Below are positions 10,601 through 18,876 of a stretch of 64,000 nucleotides of DNA, piece after piece; the stretch's first letter is position 1; the number at the start of each line of letters is the position of its first letter. The translations under genes and the position numbers were made by a program. Origin of the DNA: an uncultured Alistipes sp. (GTDB lineage: Bacteria; Bacteroidota; Bacteroidia; Bacteroidales; Rikenellaceae); assembly GCA_910587675.1 (NCBI GenBank), contig CAJUMU010000001.1, positions 186,001 through 250,000 of the forward strand. The letters are read 5' to 3'. A model generated the notes under the pieces. It did not search any database. It was not told the origin of the DNA and was given only the letters and a program-made list of their open reading frames with translations.

Positions 10601-12100
10601 ATGTTGCGAAAGATCAGAATCATCGCCGCCGCAATCTTTTTCACGCTCATCACGCTGTTGTTCCTCGACTTCACGGGGACGATCCACGCGTGGTTCGGGT
10701 GGATGGCGAAAATCCAGTTTCTGCCGGCGCTGCTGGCCATGCACGTCGGTATCGTACTGCTGCTCATCGTCCTTACGCTCGTCTTCGGACGCGTCTATTG
10801 TTCGGTAATATGCCCGCTCGGCGTGATGCAGGATATAATCTCATGGTTCGGCGGACGACGCAAGAAAAACCGCTTCAGCTACTCGCCCGCGATCTCGTGG
10901 TTGCGTTACGGCTTGCTGGTCGTGTTCGTCGTCGCTCTGGTGGCGGGCGTCGGATCGTTCGTAGCCCTGGTGGCTCCTTACAGCTCGTACGGCCGCATCG
11001 CGCAGAATCTCTTCGCGCCGATCTGGCAGGCGGGCAACAACGCCCTCGCATTCTTGGCCGAAAGGGTAGACAGTTATGCGTTCTATTCTACCGAGATATG
11101 GATCAGGAGCGTCTCGACTTTCGCCATCGCTGCCGCTACGTTCGTCGTGCTGGCCGTGTTGGCTTGGCGCAACGGACGAACCTATTGCAATACCGTCTGT
11201 CCCGTCGGCACGGTGCTGGGCACGCTCTCGCGCTTCTCGCTTCTCAAACCCGTGATCGACAGGTCGAAGTGCGTCGACTGCAAACTTTGCGCCCGCAACT
11301 GCAAGGCTTCTTGCATCGACATAGAGAACCACGCCATCGATTACAGCCGCTGCGTGACATGTATGGATTGCATCGACGTCTGCCGTAAAGGCGCCATAGA
11401 GTACCGTCGCCGCACGAGCGCCGATTGCACGGGCGCAGCCGCCAAAAACGAGGACAAGCAACCGGCGAAGGCCGACGCTTCGCGCCGCAATTTCATCGCC
11501 GGCTTGGGTCTTCTGGCCGCATCGGCCGCAAAGGCGCAGGAGATGAAGGTGGACGGCGGCTTGGCCACCATCCTCGCAAAAAAGGCCCCGAAACGCGACG
11601 CTCCCATAACACCCGCGGGTTCGTTCAGCGCGCGCAACATGGCGCAGCACTGCACGGGCTGCCAGCTCTGCGTATCGGTATGCCCCAATCAGGTATTGCG
11701 ACCCTCGGCGGGACTCATGACACTCATGCAGCCCACCATGTCATACGAATCGGGCTACTGCCGCCCCGAGTGCGTGAAGTGTTCGGAGGTGTGCCCCGCG
11801 GGAGCGATCAAACCTATAACCGTCGCCGACAAATCGTCGATACAGATAGGCCACGCCGTGTGGATCAAAGAGAACTGCGTGCCCCTCACCGACGACGTCG
11901 AGTGCGGCAACTGCGCGCGTCACTGTCCCACGCAGGCCATAACGATGGTGGCGTCGGATCCCGCCAAGAAGGATTCGCCCAAAATCCCCACTGTCAACGT
12001 CGAGCGTTGCATCGGCTGCGGAGCCTGCGAGAATCTTTGTCCCGTGCGTCCGTTCAGCGCGATATACGTGGAGGGACACCTCAACCACCGAACCATATAA
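10601..12100 (+). CDS. NapH/CcoG-like polyferredoxin membrane protein with an internal twin-arginine motif
   Basis: 499 residues. The N-terminal half has about four membrane segments and two CxxxCP motifs (VYCSVICPLG, TYCNTVCPVG) as in NapH/RdxA-type proteins. A bacterial ferredoxin pair follows (CVDCKLCARNCKASC, CVTCMDCIDVCRKG). At residues 294-310 is SRRNFIAGLGLLAASAA, a twin-arginine-like motif plus hydrophobic stretch in the middle of the chain. More 4Fe-4S motifs follow (CTGCQLCVSVCP, CGNCARHCP, CIGCGACENLCP). If the internal motif works with Tat, the last ferredoxin domain is placed in the periplasm, giving clusters on both membrane faces. It is followed at 11 nt by two Tat-type Fe-S lipoproteins, so it probably feeds them electrons (inference). 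Confidence 0.87.
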   Translation: MLRKIRIIAAAIFFTLITLLFLDFTGTIHAWFGWMAKIQFLPALLAMHVGIVLLLIVLTLVFGRVYCSVICPLGVMQDIISWFGGRRKKNRFSYSPAISWLRYGLLVVFVVALVAGVGSFVALVAPYSSYGRIAQNLFAPIWQAGNNALAFLAERVDSYAFYSTEIWIRSVSTFAIAAATFVVLAVLAWRNGRTYCNTVCPVGTVLGTLSRFSLLKPVIDRSKCVDCKLCARNCKASCIDIENHAIDYSRCVTCMDCIDVCRKGAIEYRRRTSADCTGAAAKNEDKQPAKADASRRNFIAGLGLLAASAAKAQEMKVDGGLATILAKKAPKRDAPITPAGSFSARNMAQHCTGCQLCVSVCPNQVLRPSAGLMTLMQPTMSYESGYCRPECVKCSEVCPAGAIKPITVADKSSIQIGHAVWIKENCVPLTDDVECGNCARHCPTQAITMVASDPAKKDSPKIPTVNVERCIGCGACENLCPVRPFSAIYVEGHLNHRTI

Positions 12101-12111
12101 CAGCGATAGGT

Positions 12112-13521
12112 ATGACTCCTCGAAACAAGGATATCGACAGACGGGAATTTCTCCGACGCCTCGGCGCGGGCGCCCTGACCGCCTCGGCCGCTCTTACCGC
12201 CTGCAAGGGCGGGGGAGTAGCGGACGGCGGCGCATCGGGCGAAGTGCCGGCCGACAAAATGACCTTCCGCGTCACCCCGACGACGGGCGACCGCGTGTCG
12301 CTGCTCGGTTACGGCTGCATGCGCTGGCCGATGAAAAAGACGTCGCACGGCGAGATAATTGATCAGGAGGAGGTCAACAATCTGGTCGATTACGCTCTGG
12401 CGCACGGGGTCAACTACTTCGACACCGCGCCGCCCTACATGCAGGGGCTCTCCGAACGGGCGACAGGCATAGCCCTCGGCCGCCATTCGCGCGAGAGCTA
12501 TTTTCTTGCGACCAAGATGTCGAACCAGAGGTATGCGGGCCGCGGCTGGTCGCCCGAAGAACAGTTCGTCGCATCGGTGGGAATGTACCGCAACTCGCTC
12601 AAAACGCTGGGCACCGACTACATAGATTACTATCTGCTGCACACCATAGGCGGCGGAAGCGGCATGCCGCTTCTCAAGGAGCGATTTTTCGACAACGGAG
12701 TGCTCGACTTTCTGCTCGAAGAGCGCGAGGCGGGCCGCATTCGCAACCTCGGCTTCTCGTACCACGGCGACGTGCGCGTATTCGACTACATGCTTTCGCG
12801 CCACGACGAGTTCAAGTGGGACTTCGTGCAGATACAGCTCAATTATCTCGACTGGCTCCACGCCAAAGAGGTCAACCCGCGCAACACCAACGCCGAATAC
12901 CTCTATGCCGAACTCCGTAAGCGCGGCATCCCCGCGGTTATCATGGAGCCGTTGCTCGGAGGGCGTCTCTCGAACGTTCCCGACTACATCTCGGCGCGAC
13001 TGAAACAGCGCGCTCCCGAGAGCAGCGTGGCGTCGTGGGCGTTCCGTTTCGCGGGCTCGCCCGAGGGGGTGCTCACGGTATTGAGCGGCATGACCTACAT
13101 GGAGCACTTGCAGGACAACATACGCACTTATTCGCCCCTGACGCCTCTGACCGACGACGAAAAGGAGTTCATGGAGGAGACGGCGCGGCTCATGCTGCAA
13201 TATCCGACCATCCCGTGCAACGACTGCAAGTACTGCATGCCGTGCCCGTACGGACTGGATATCCCCGCCATTCTGCTGCACTACAACAAGTGCGTGAACG
13301 AGAGCAATATCCCTTACTCGTCGCAGGACGATAACTACCGCAAGGCGCGGCGCGCGTTTCTGGTGGGATACGACCGTTCGGTGCCCAAGTTGAGGCAGGC
13401 GGACCGCTGCGTCGGTTGCGGACAATGCAATCCCGAATGTCCTCAACACATCGACATACCCGCTCAGATGCAACGCATCGACCGATTCGTGGAGAATCTG
13501 AAGCAGAACCGCGAATTTTGA
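12112..13521 (+). CDS. Tat-exported aldo/keto reductase lipoprotein with C-terminal 4Fe-4S domain, copy 1
   Basis: 469 residues from the ATG at 12112; the frame is open upstream, but that part overlaps the preceding gene. The signal DRREFLRRLGAGALTAS (RR at 10-11) ends in lipobox LTAC (Cys31), so a Tat lipoprotein is predicted. The aldo/keto reductase tetrad is visible: Asp and Tyr in FDTAPPYMQG, Lys in FLATKMSN, His in YLLHTIGG. The tail carries cysteine motifs CNDCKYCMPCPYG and CVGCGQCNPECPQ for Fe-S clusters. It probably reduces or oxidises a periplasmic substrate with electrons from the adjacent polyferredoxin. The substrate is unknown. Confidence 0.88.
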   Translation: MTPRNKDIDRREFLRRLGAGALTASAALTACKGGGVADGGASGEVPADKMTFRVTPTTGDRVSLLGYGCMRWPMKKTSHGEIIDQEEVNNLVDYALAHGVNYFDTAPPYMQGLSERATGIALGRHSRESYFLATKMSNQRYAGRGWSPEEQFVASVGMYRNSLKTLGTDYIDYYLLHTIGGGSGMPLLKERFFDNGVLDFLLEEREAGRIRNLGFSYHGDVRVFDYMLSRHDEFKWDFVQIQLNYLDWLHAKEVNPRNTNAEYLYAELRKRGIPAVIMEPLLGGRLSNVPDYISARLKQRAPESSVASWAFRFAGSPEGVLTVLSGMTYMEHLQDNIRTYSPLTPLTDDEKEFMEETARLMLQYPTIPCNDCKYCMPCPYGLDIPAILLHYNKCVNESNIPYSSQDDNYRKARRAFLVGYDRSVPKLRQADRCVGCGQCNPECPQHIDIPAQMQRIDRFVENLKQNREF

Positions 13522-13556
13522 CGACACCCTTAAGATTAAATAAAAACAAACACCAT

Positions 13557-14921
13557 ATGCAGATCAAAAAAGACAACGGCATCGACCGCCGCGAGTTCCT
13601 CAAACGACTCGGCGCGGGAACGATAGTCACCACCACGGCCTTGGCGGGCTGCAAAAGCGACGGCGCGGCGGCGGGTTCGGCGGCAGGGGAGGTCCCGACC
13701 GACAAAATGACCTACCGAATCAACCAAAACACCGACGACAAAGTGTCGATACTCGGCTACGGCTGCATGCGCTGGCCGACACGCAAAGGCGCCGACGGCC
13801 GCGACGAAATCGATCAGGAGACGGTGAACGAGCTTGTCGATTACGCTCTGGCCCACGGCGTGAACTACTTCGACACGTCGCCCGTATACGTTCAAGGCAA
13901 ATCGGAGACCGCCACGGGAATAGCCTTGAGCCGCCATCCGCGCGACTCCTATTTCTTAGCCACCAAGATGTCGAACTTCTCGAACTGGTCGCGCGAAAAT
14001 TCCATCGCCATGTACGAGCGTTCGCTTCGCGAGCTCAAGACCGACTATTTCGACTACTACCTGCTGCACTCGGTCGGCGGCAGCATCGAGGACTTCAACC
14101 GCCGCTACATCGATAACGGCATGCTCGATTTCATGATCGAGGAGCGCAAGGCGGGCCGCATTCGCAACCTTGGATGGTCGTTCCACGGCGACGCTCACGT
14201 ATTCGACCACATACTGGCTCTGCACGACACGGTGCACTGGGATTTCTGCCAGATACAGATGAACTACTCCGACTGGCGCAACGCCCGAGGAAACAACGTC
14301 GATGCCGAATATCTCTATCAGGAGCTCGACAAACGCGAGATTCCCATCATAATCATGGAACCGCTGCTCGGAGGCCGCCTCTCGAACGTGCCCGACCATA
14401 TCGCGGCGCGCCTGAAGCAGCAGAACCCCGACAGCAGCGTCGCATCGTGGGCGTTCCGATTCTCGGGATCGATGCCGCGCGTGCTTACGATCCTCAGCGG
14501 CATGACTTACATGGAGCATTTGCAGGACAACATACGCACATACTCGCCTCTGGTGCCGCTCACCCGATTCCTTTACGATACGGCCGAACTGATGCTGCAA
14601 TATCCGACCATCCCGTGCAACGACTGCAAGTATTGCATGCCGTGCCCGTACGGACTCGACATACCCGCCATTCTGCTGCACTACAACAAGTGCGTGAACG
14701 AGGGCAACGTATCCTCATCGTCGCAGGACGAGAACTACCGCAAGGCGCGACGCGCGTTCCTCGTGGGTTACGACCGCTCGGTGCCCAAGTTGAGACAGGC
14801 GAGCCACTGCGTCGGTTGCAAACAGTGCAACCCACATTGCCCGCAGAGAATCGACATCCCCCGCGAGATGCGTCGCATAGACAAATACGTGGAGGATCTG
14901 AAGCAGGAACGCGAATTTTAA
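13557..14921 (+). CDS. Tat-exported aldo/keto reductase lipoprotein with C-terminal 4Fe-4S domain, copy 2
   Basis: 454 residues, a close paralogue of the preceding gene 35 nt upstream, with the same Tat signal (DRREFLKRLGAG, RR at 11-12), lipobox LAGC (Cys32), tetrad residues (FDTSPVYVQG, FLATKMSN, YLLHSVGG) and cysteine clusters (CNDCKYCMPCPYG, CVGCKQCNPHCPQ). It is about four residues shorter just before the first cluster. DNA over the first cluster (14599-14700 against 13199-13300) is nearly identical between copies, pointing to recent duplication or gene conversion. The substrate-side loop after Tyr differs (RFFDNG against RYIDNG regions), so the two may handle different substrates. Confidence 0.88.
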   Translation: MQIKKDNGIDRREFLKRLGAGTIVTTTALAGCKSDGAAAGSAAGEVPTDKMTYRINQNTDDKVSILGYGCMRWPTRKGADGRDEIDQETVNELVDYALAHGVNYFDTSPVYVQGKSETATGIALSRHPRDSYFLATKMSNFSNWSRENSIAMYERSLRELKTDYFDYYLLHSVGGSIEDFNRRYIDNGMLDFMIEERKAGRIRNLGWSFHGDAHVFDHILALHDTVHWDFCQIQMNYSDWRNARGNNVDAEYLYQELDKREIPIIIMEPLLGGRLSNVPDHIAARLKQQNPDSSVASWAFRFSGSMPRVLTILSGMTYMEHLQDNIRTYSPLVPLTRFLYDTAELMLQYPTIPCNDCKYCMPCPYGLDIPAILLHYNKCVNEGNVSSSSQDENYRKARRAFLVGYDRSVPKLRQASHCVGCKQCNPHCPQRIDIPREMRRIDKYVEDLKQEREF

Positions 14922-14983
14922 GCGAATTACGCCGTTGCGCTCCGCCTGACGGAGCAATCGGACTCTAACGCAAACACCGCAAA

Positions 14984-15439
14984 ATGAAGAGTGCATTTTC
15001 ACCCTCCGACACACGGCGCGCCATCGATCTGCTGCATGCCGAGAATTGCTCGTGCGTCATCCTTAACGGCTCGGAACCGCGCATATTCCGCGAACGCGGC
15101 GTGAAGGATCTGTTCCGCCTGCTGCACGAGGAACCCGAGTCGTTGCGAGGAGCTTTCGTCGCCGACAAAGTAGTGGGCAAGGGTGCTGCGGCACTGATGA
15201 TTCTGGGCGGCATCGCCGGCCTTTACGCCGATGTCATAAGTTCGGCCGCGGCGGGGCTTTTCCGCTCCGTCGGCATCGAACCGCAATACGCCCGCGAGAC
15301 GCCGCACATAATAAACCGCACGGGAACCGATATCTGTCCCGTCGAGAAGTTGTGCGCCGACTGCCGCACGGCCGAAGAGTGTCTGCCGCCGATAACCGCT
15401 TTCATTCGCGGCCGCGAAGCCGCGACGGACGGAAAATAA
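14984..15439 (+). CDS. DUF1893 domain protein (cytidine deaminase-like fold)
   Basis: 151 residues matching DUF1893 as I know it: an N-terminal segment with CSCVILNGSEPRIFRERGVKDL, the glycine-rich helix VVGKGAAALMILGG, and a C-terminal Cys cluster (CPVEKLCADCRTAEECL). DUF1893 is placed in the cytidine deaminase-like fold group, but no reaction is established. It starts 62 nt after the second aldo/keto reductase, probably in the same operon. The four C-terminal cysteines could bind a metal or a cluster (inference). Confidence 0.82.
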   Translation: MKSAFSPSDTRRAIDLLHAENCSCVILNGSEPRIFRERGVKDLFRLLHEEPESLRGAFVADKVVGKGAAALMILGGIAGLYADVISSAAAGLFRSVGIEPQYARETPHIINRTGTDICPVEKLCADCRTAEECLPPITAFIRGREAATDGK

Positions 15440-15501
15440 TATCTCGGCGCGACGCTCTCGGGCAACATTTTTGAAAGATGAGGACAAAAAGGAATCACCG
15501 A

Positions 15502-15600
15502 CTCGGGCAGCAGCCTGCGATGACCGTGGAATGAACAACGCGAATACGGACGACATTCGCGGGGCGAGGTTGCGGGCCCGCGCGGCTCTTGCGAGTCGCA
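15502..15600 (-). repeat. Dispersed GC-rich repeat, type A copy (A4)
   Basis: Begins CTCGGGCAGCAGCCTGCG and runs through GCGGGGCGAGGTTGCGGGC to a terminal hairpin GCGGCTC-ttgc-GAGTCGC with one mismatch. It matches the reverse complement of the copy at 61898-61992. It fills the gap before the superoxide dismutase gene, which has no other recognisable content. Confidence 0.7.
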
Positions 15601-15640
15601 ACATGATTCCGAAAATGAAAACTCTTAAAACATTCGGATT

Positions 15641-16306
15641 ATGAAAACGATGCTTTCAATAATGTCTCTCTTCGCTTTCGCCGCGGCGGCCGAAGCGCAG
15701 ACGATGCCCGTCGACGGACGATTCGAACCCGTCGAGTTGCCTTACGCCGAAAATGCTCTGGAGCCGATCATCAGCGCCGAGACCGTCGGCCTGCATTACG
15801 GCAAGCATCTGTCGGCATACGCCGCTACCCTCAACCGCCTGATAGAGGGAACCGACTTCGCCGACCGTTCGTTGGAAGAGATCGTAGCCACGTCCGACGG
15901 CGCCGTTTTCAACAACGCGGGACAGACGCTCAACCACAACCTCTACTTCACGCAATTCTCGCCCGATGGCGGCGGAGAACCGCAGGGCGCGCTACGCAAG
16001 GCCATCGACGGCGCGTGGGGTTCGTTCGATCGGTTCAAGAAAGATTTCGTCGACGCGGGCGCGTCGCTTTTCGGCTCGGGGTGGGTATGGCTCGCCGCCG
16101 ACAAGGACGGCGACCTGACGATAGTGAAGGAGCCTAACGGCGGCAATCCCGTCGCTCGCGGCCTCACGCCGCTGCTCGGATTCGACGTGTGGGAGCACGC
16201 TTACTATTTGGACTACAACAACCGTCGGGCCGACCACTTGAACGCCTTATGGCGCATAGTCGATTGGAACGAGGTGGAAAAACGTTACGATAACTTAAAC
16301 CAATAA
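15641..16306 (+). CDS. Superoxide dismutase, Fe/Mn type, with N-terminal signal peptide
   Basis: 221 residues. The metal ligands are His52 (GLHYGKH), His99 (LNHNLYF), and Asp and His of FDVWEHAYYLDY near 183-187. About 20 extra N-terminal residues (MKTMLSIMSLFAFAAAAEAQ) look like a cleavable Sec signal, so the enzyme is predicted to act in the periplasm or outside the cell rather than the cytoplasm, unusual for this family in anaerobes. It converts superoxide to peroxide and oxygen. It sits just after the Fe-S oxidoreductase block and 12 nt before a membrane S component, with which it may be co-transcribed. No exact -7 box is seen upstream. Confidence 0.9.
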   Translation: MKTMLSIMSLFAFAAAAEAQTMPVDGRFEPVELPYAENALEPIISAETVGLHYGKHLSAYAATLNRLIEGTDFADRSLEEIVATSDGAVFNNAGQTLNHNLYFTQFSPDGGGEPQGALRKAIDGAWGSFDRFKKDFVDAGASLFGSGWVWLAADKDGDLTIVKEPNGGNPVARGLTPLLGFDVWEHAYYLDYNNRRADHLNALWRIVDWNEVEKRYDNLNQ

Positions 16307-16318
16307 AATAATCGAATC

Positions 16319-16831
16319 ATGCAAACTACAAGCATCAAACTCTACTCGCTCGGTTACAACGAGGCCAAAACCTACCTCGTCGCAGCGCTGTTCGTTTTGG
16401 GCAACATCGCCTTGCCGCAACTGTGCCACCTCGTCCCCCGAGGCGGAATGATCTGGCTGCCGATCTACTTCTTCACGCTCGTCGGAGCATACAAATACGG
16501 ATGGAGGGCAGGACTCCTCACGGCCGTCGTTTCGCCCGTGGCTAACCATCTGCTTTTCGGCATGCCTGCAGCGGCCATGCTGACACCTATCCTCGTCAAA
16601 TCGACGCTCTTGGCTTTGGCGGCAGGATATGCCGCGGCGCATTTCCGCAAGGTATCCCTCGCGCTCCTCTGCGGCGTGGTTCTGTTCTATCAAACGGTCG
16701 GCACCCTCTTCGAATGGCTGACTACCGAGAGCCTTCTCGCCGCCCTTCAGGATTTCCGCCTCGGAATCGCGGGCATGCTGCTCCAGATCGTCGGAGGCTA
16801 TGCGGTTATCCGCTATATGCTGAAGAAATAA
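16319..16831 (+). CDS. Small integral membrane protein, ECF transporter S-component-like
   Basis: 170 residues with five or six hydrophobic helices, the size and layout of ECF S components. It includes LPQLCHLVPRGGMIWLPIYF and a GWRAGLLTAVVSPVANHLLFG stretch resembling the substrate-side helices. S components bind a vitamin or metal with high affinity and pair with a shared energising module encoded elsewhere. No ligand can be assigned from sequence alone. It begins 12 nt after the superoxide dismutase gene and ends at a strong terminator, so the two probably share a transcript. Confidence 0.75.
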   Translation: MQTTSIKLYSLGYNEAKTYLVAALFVLGNIALPQLCHLVPRGGMIWLPIYFFTLVGAYKYGWRAGLLTAVVSPVANHLLFGMPAAAMLTPILVKSTLLALAAGYAAAHFRKVSLALLCGVVLFYQTVGTLFEWLTTESLLAALQDFRLGIAGMLLQIVGGYAVIRYMLKK

Positions 16832-16832
16832 T

Positions 16833-16870
16833 AAAAAAGGCGGCATCTCGCGCGGGATGCCGCCTTTTTT
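16833..16870. terminator. Bidirectional terminator between convergent genes
   Basis: AAAAAAGGCGGCATC (16833-16847) and GATGCCGCCTTTTTT (16856-16870): 15-bp perfect arms, T runs on both strands, 8-nt loop. Confidence 0.95.
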
Positions 16871-16874
16871 CGTT

Positions 16875-18155
16875 CTACCTCACCAGCACGGGCGAGTTGA
16901 CGGTGGACACGAACCCAGTGCCATCCGACACATATACGTAAACGCGGTACTCTCCCGCCTCGTCTATCTTCAGCTCCGCCGTCGGAGAATCGGTCGTAAT
17001 CACCTCGCCATAACGTTCGGGACGCGGTTCGAACGAGCCGCCGAATCCCAATACGGTTGCCTCGCGCAATATCTCCCATATGTAAGTCAATTCGTCGCCC
17101 TCGCGATCCGAAGCCTCGACGTCGACCCTGAACGCGACGCCCGCCGTCGCTTTGGGACTCTCCTCGGGTCTGCGACCGTCTATCGCGATGCCCGTGACGA
17201 TCGGAGCCGTCATCTCGGGTTCGCGCCCCGTCCATACACGCTGCATCGCCTCGACCATAGGAGTCTTCTCGCCCCTCAACGGCAAACCCTCGACACCGTT
17301 CTCCACGAACATGCTGAACCAAGTAGGCGTGCGCTCCTCTTTCTGTCCCCACAGGAACACGAACGACCCGATGCAACGCGGATCGCCGAGAATCGCTTCG
17401 TTGTAACGCGTCTCGTACACCCGACGCTTCTGCTCGCTCGTCTGTTCTATCGGCGCTTTCCACTCCGTCGACGAGGTCTCCCACCAACCAGTAGGCCCCC
17501 ACTCGGTAATCATGTAGGGACCGTCGTAATCCGACGCCGAGACCATATCCTTCACCTGAAGTATCGGGCCGTAACTGTTGATCCCGACCACATCCAACGA
17601 CGGAGCGTAACGCGCTATGGAATCGAGCGCGCTTTTATTGTGAGCTATCACGGTCGAGGTGAGGTGTTTGTCGTCCACCGACTTGATGATTCTCGACAAT
17701 TCGTCGATAAAACCCCACACGGCGCCGTTGTTCGTGCCGCTCAGCTCCACTTCGTTGCCGATTCCCCACACGAGTATGTTGGGATCGTCTTTGAACTCCT
17801 CGGCCGTCGCGCGGCAAAATGCGCGCATCTCCTCCTTGAACTTCTCGTCGGAATACTTCTCCGCCTCCTTCGGCAGCCATATTCCCTGCATCACGTACAT
17901 GCCGTGTTCGGCCGCCAGATCCGAGGTTTTGCGGATGCTCTTCGCATCGCCGCCCCAAGTGCGGCAGGCATTCGCGCCGTTCGCGGCGGCGATGTCGGGA
18001 CGGTTCGTGCCGCCGATTCCCTTGATGTAAGTCGGCTTGCCGTCGACGCGCAATTCGAAACCGTCGCCTTTGGCGCGTATCTCCGCGCCTTCGCGGGGCG
18101 CGCACCCCGCAAGCGACGCAAGGATCAAAACATAAAAAAACGATTCTTTTACCAT
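16875..18155 (-). CDS. Glycoside hydrolase lipoprotein, GH2/GH5-like TIM barrel
   Basis: 426 residues with a lipoprotein signal ending LAGC (Cys18). The catalytic barrel shows the clan GH-A pattern: acid/base Glu135 in WGIGNEVE and nucleophile Glu218 in MITEWGP. An N-terminal strand pair (ELRVDGKPTYIKGIGG) is the usual lead-in of GH2 barrels lacking the sugar-binding domain. Residues 335-426 form an Ig-like domain with PKAD/cadherin-like features (FRVDVEASDREGDELTYIWEI). It should act at the cell surface or in the periplasm on a beta-linked glycan. The exact family and substrate are uncertain. Confidence 0.82.
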   Translation of the reverse strand: MVKESFFYVLILASLAGCAPREGAEIRAKGDGFELRVDGKPTYIKGIGGTNRPDIAAANGANACRTWGGDAKSIRKTSDLAAEHGMYVMQGIWLPKEAEKYSDEKFKEEMRAFCRATAEEFKDDPNILVWGIGNEVELSGTNNGAVWGFIDELSRIIKSVDDKHLTSTVIAHNKSALDSIARYAPSLDVVGINSYGPILQVKDMVSASDYDGPYMITEWGPTGWWETSSTEWKAPIEQTSEQKRRVYETRYNEAILGDPRCIGSFVFLWGQKEERTPTWFSMFVENGVEGLPLRGEKTPMVEAMQRVWTGREPEMTAPIVTGIAIDGRRPEESPKATAGVAFRVDVEASDREGDELTYIWEILREATVLGFGGSFEPRPERYGEVITTDSPTAELKIDEAGEYRVYVYVSDGTGFVSTVNSPVLVR

Positions 18156-18214
18156 AAGAAGACTATTATTTGTCCAAATTTACGTAAAAGAATCGCTTTT
18201 TCAACCATTTACCG

Positions 18215-18694
18215 TCATTCGTTCACCGAAATCTCTATTCGGTCGGCTTTGCGGCCCTCCACGGGACACGACGGATATTCATCGTAGACGAGCCGCAACA
18301 CTATTTTCTTGCCCGCCGCATCGCCTATATCCATTTTGAGAGGCAGATTAATGTTATCGGCCCCGCGGAATCGGAACTCGGTCGCCGACAAATCGAAATC
18401 CTCGCCGTATACGGCCGTCGATTCCTTTTCGTCGACCGCCAATGTAGCATCCTGCTTCGGATAGTCCTTTGCGACGAACGCATTTCGAGAAACATAGAGT
18501 TCAATCGAGGTGTTCGCATCGAAATTTGCCGAAGTCAATGGTTCGAGAACAATCGGTTCGGTAATATCCGAAAGATTATCCGGATATTTTATAATAAACA
18601 TCATATCGTCGATATGCCCGATCATCGGCTTTTTTTTCTCCTCGCAAGCAACGAAGCCAGCCAATATTGCGATCAATAAAATAACTCTTTTCAT
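18215..18694 (-). CDS. Calx-beta-like lipoprotein of unknown function
   Basis: 159 residues from the ATG at 18694; an in-frame TTG three codons earlier is less likely. The signal MKRVILLIAILAGFVAC ends in a lipobox-like FVAC. The mature part contains the pattern AVYGEDFDLSATEFRFRG, reminiscent of Calx-beta/DUF4843 strands, where an Ala-Gly-x-Asp-Tyr turn precedes a hydrophobic strand. Probably surface-exposed. It is downstream of, and divergent from, the GH31 gene. No pathway can be assigned. Confidence 0.72.
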   Translation of the reverse strand: MKRVILLIAILAGFVACEEKKKPMIGHIDDMMFIIKYPDNLSDITEPIVLEPLTSANFDANTSIELYVSRNAFVAKDYPKQDATLAVDEKESTAVYGEDFDLSATEFRFRGADNINLPLKMDIGDAAGKKIVLRLVYDEYPSCPVEGRKADRIEISVNE

Positions 18695-18876
18695 CTTTGC
18701 CAATAATTAAGTTTATGTTTCAGTGAATAAAGATACATATTTCGTATTGAATTTCAAAATAATAATCTATTTTGCGTAAAACGGCGGCCGCGCATTGGCC
18801 GTAACCGAAATTTTCCTTAATTTTACGCAGTCGACTTGCCGAAATAATTACCGATTAAAACATAAACCAACCGACA

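Noticed and set aside
14984..15439. DUF1893 gene as a cytidine deaminase
   Set aside because: The fold group is similar, but the catalytic HAE and PCxxC motifs are not present. The C-terminal Cys pattern is different.
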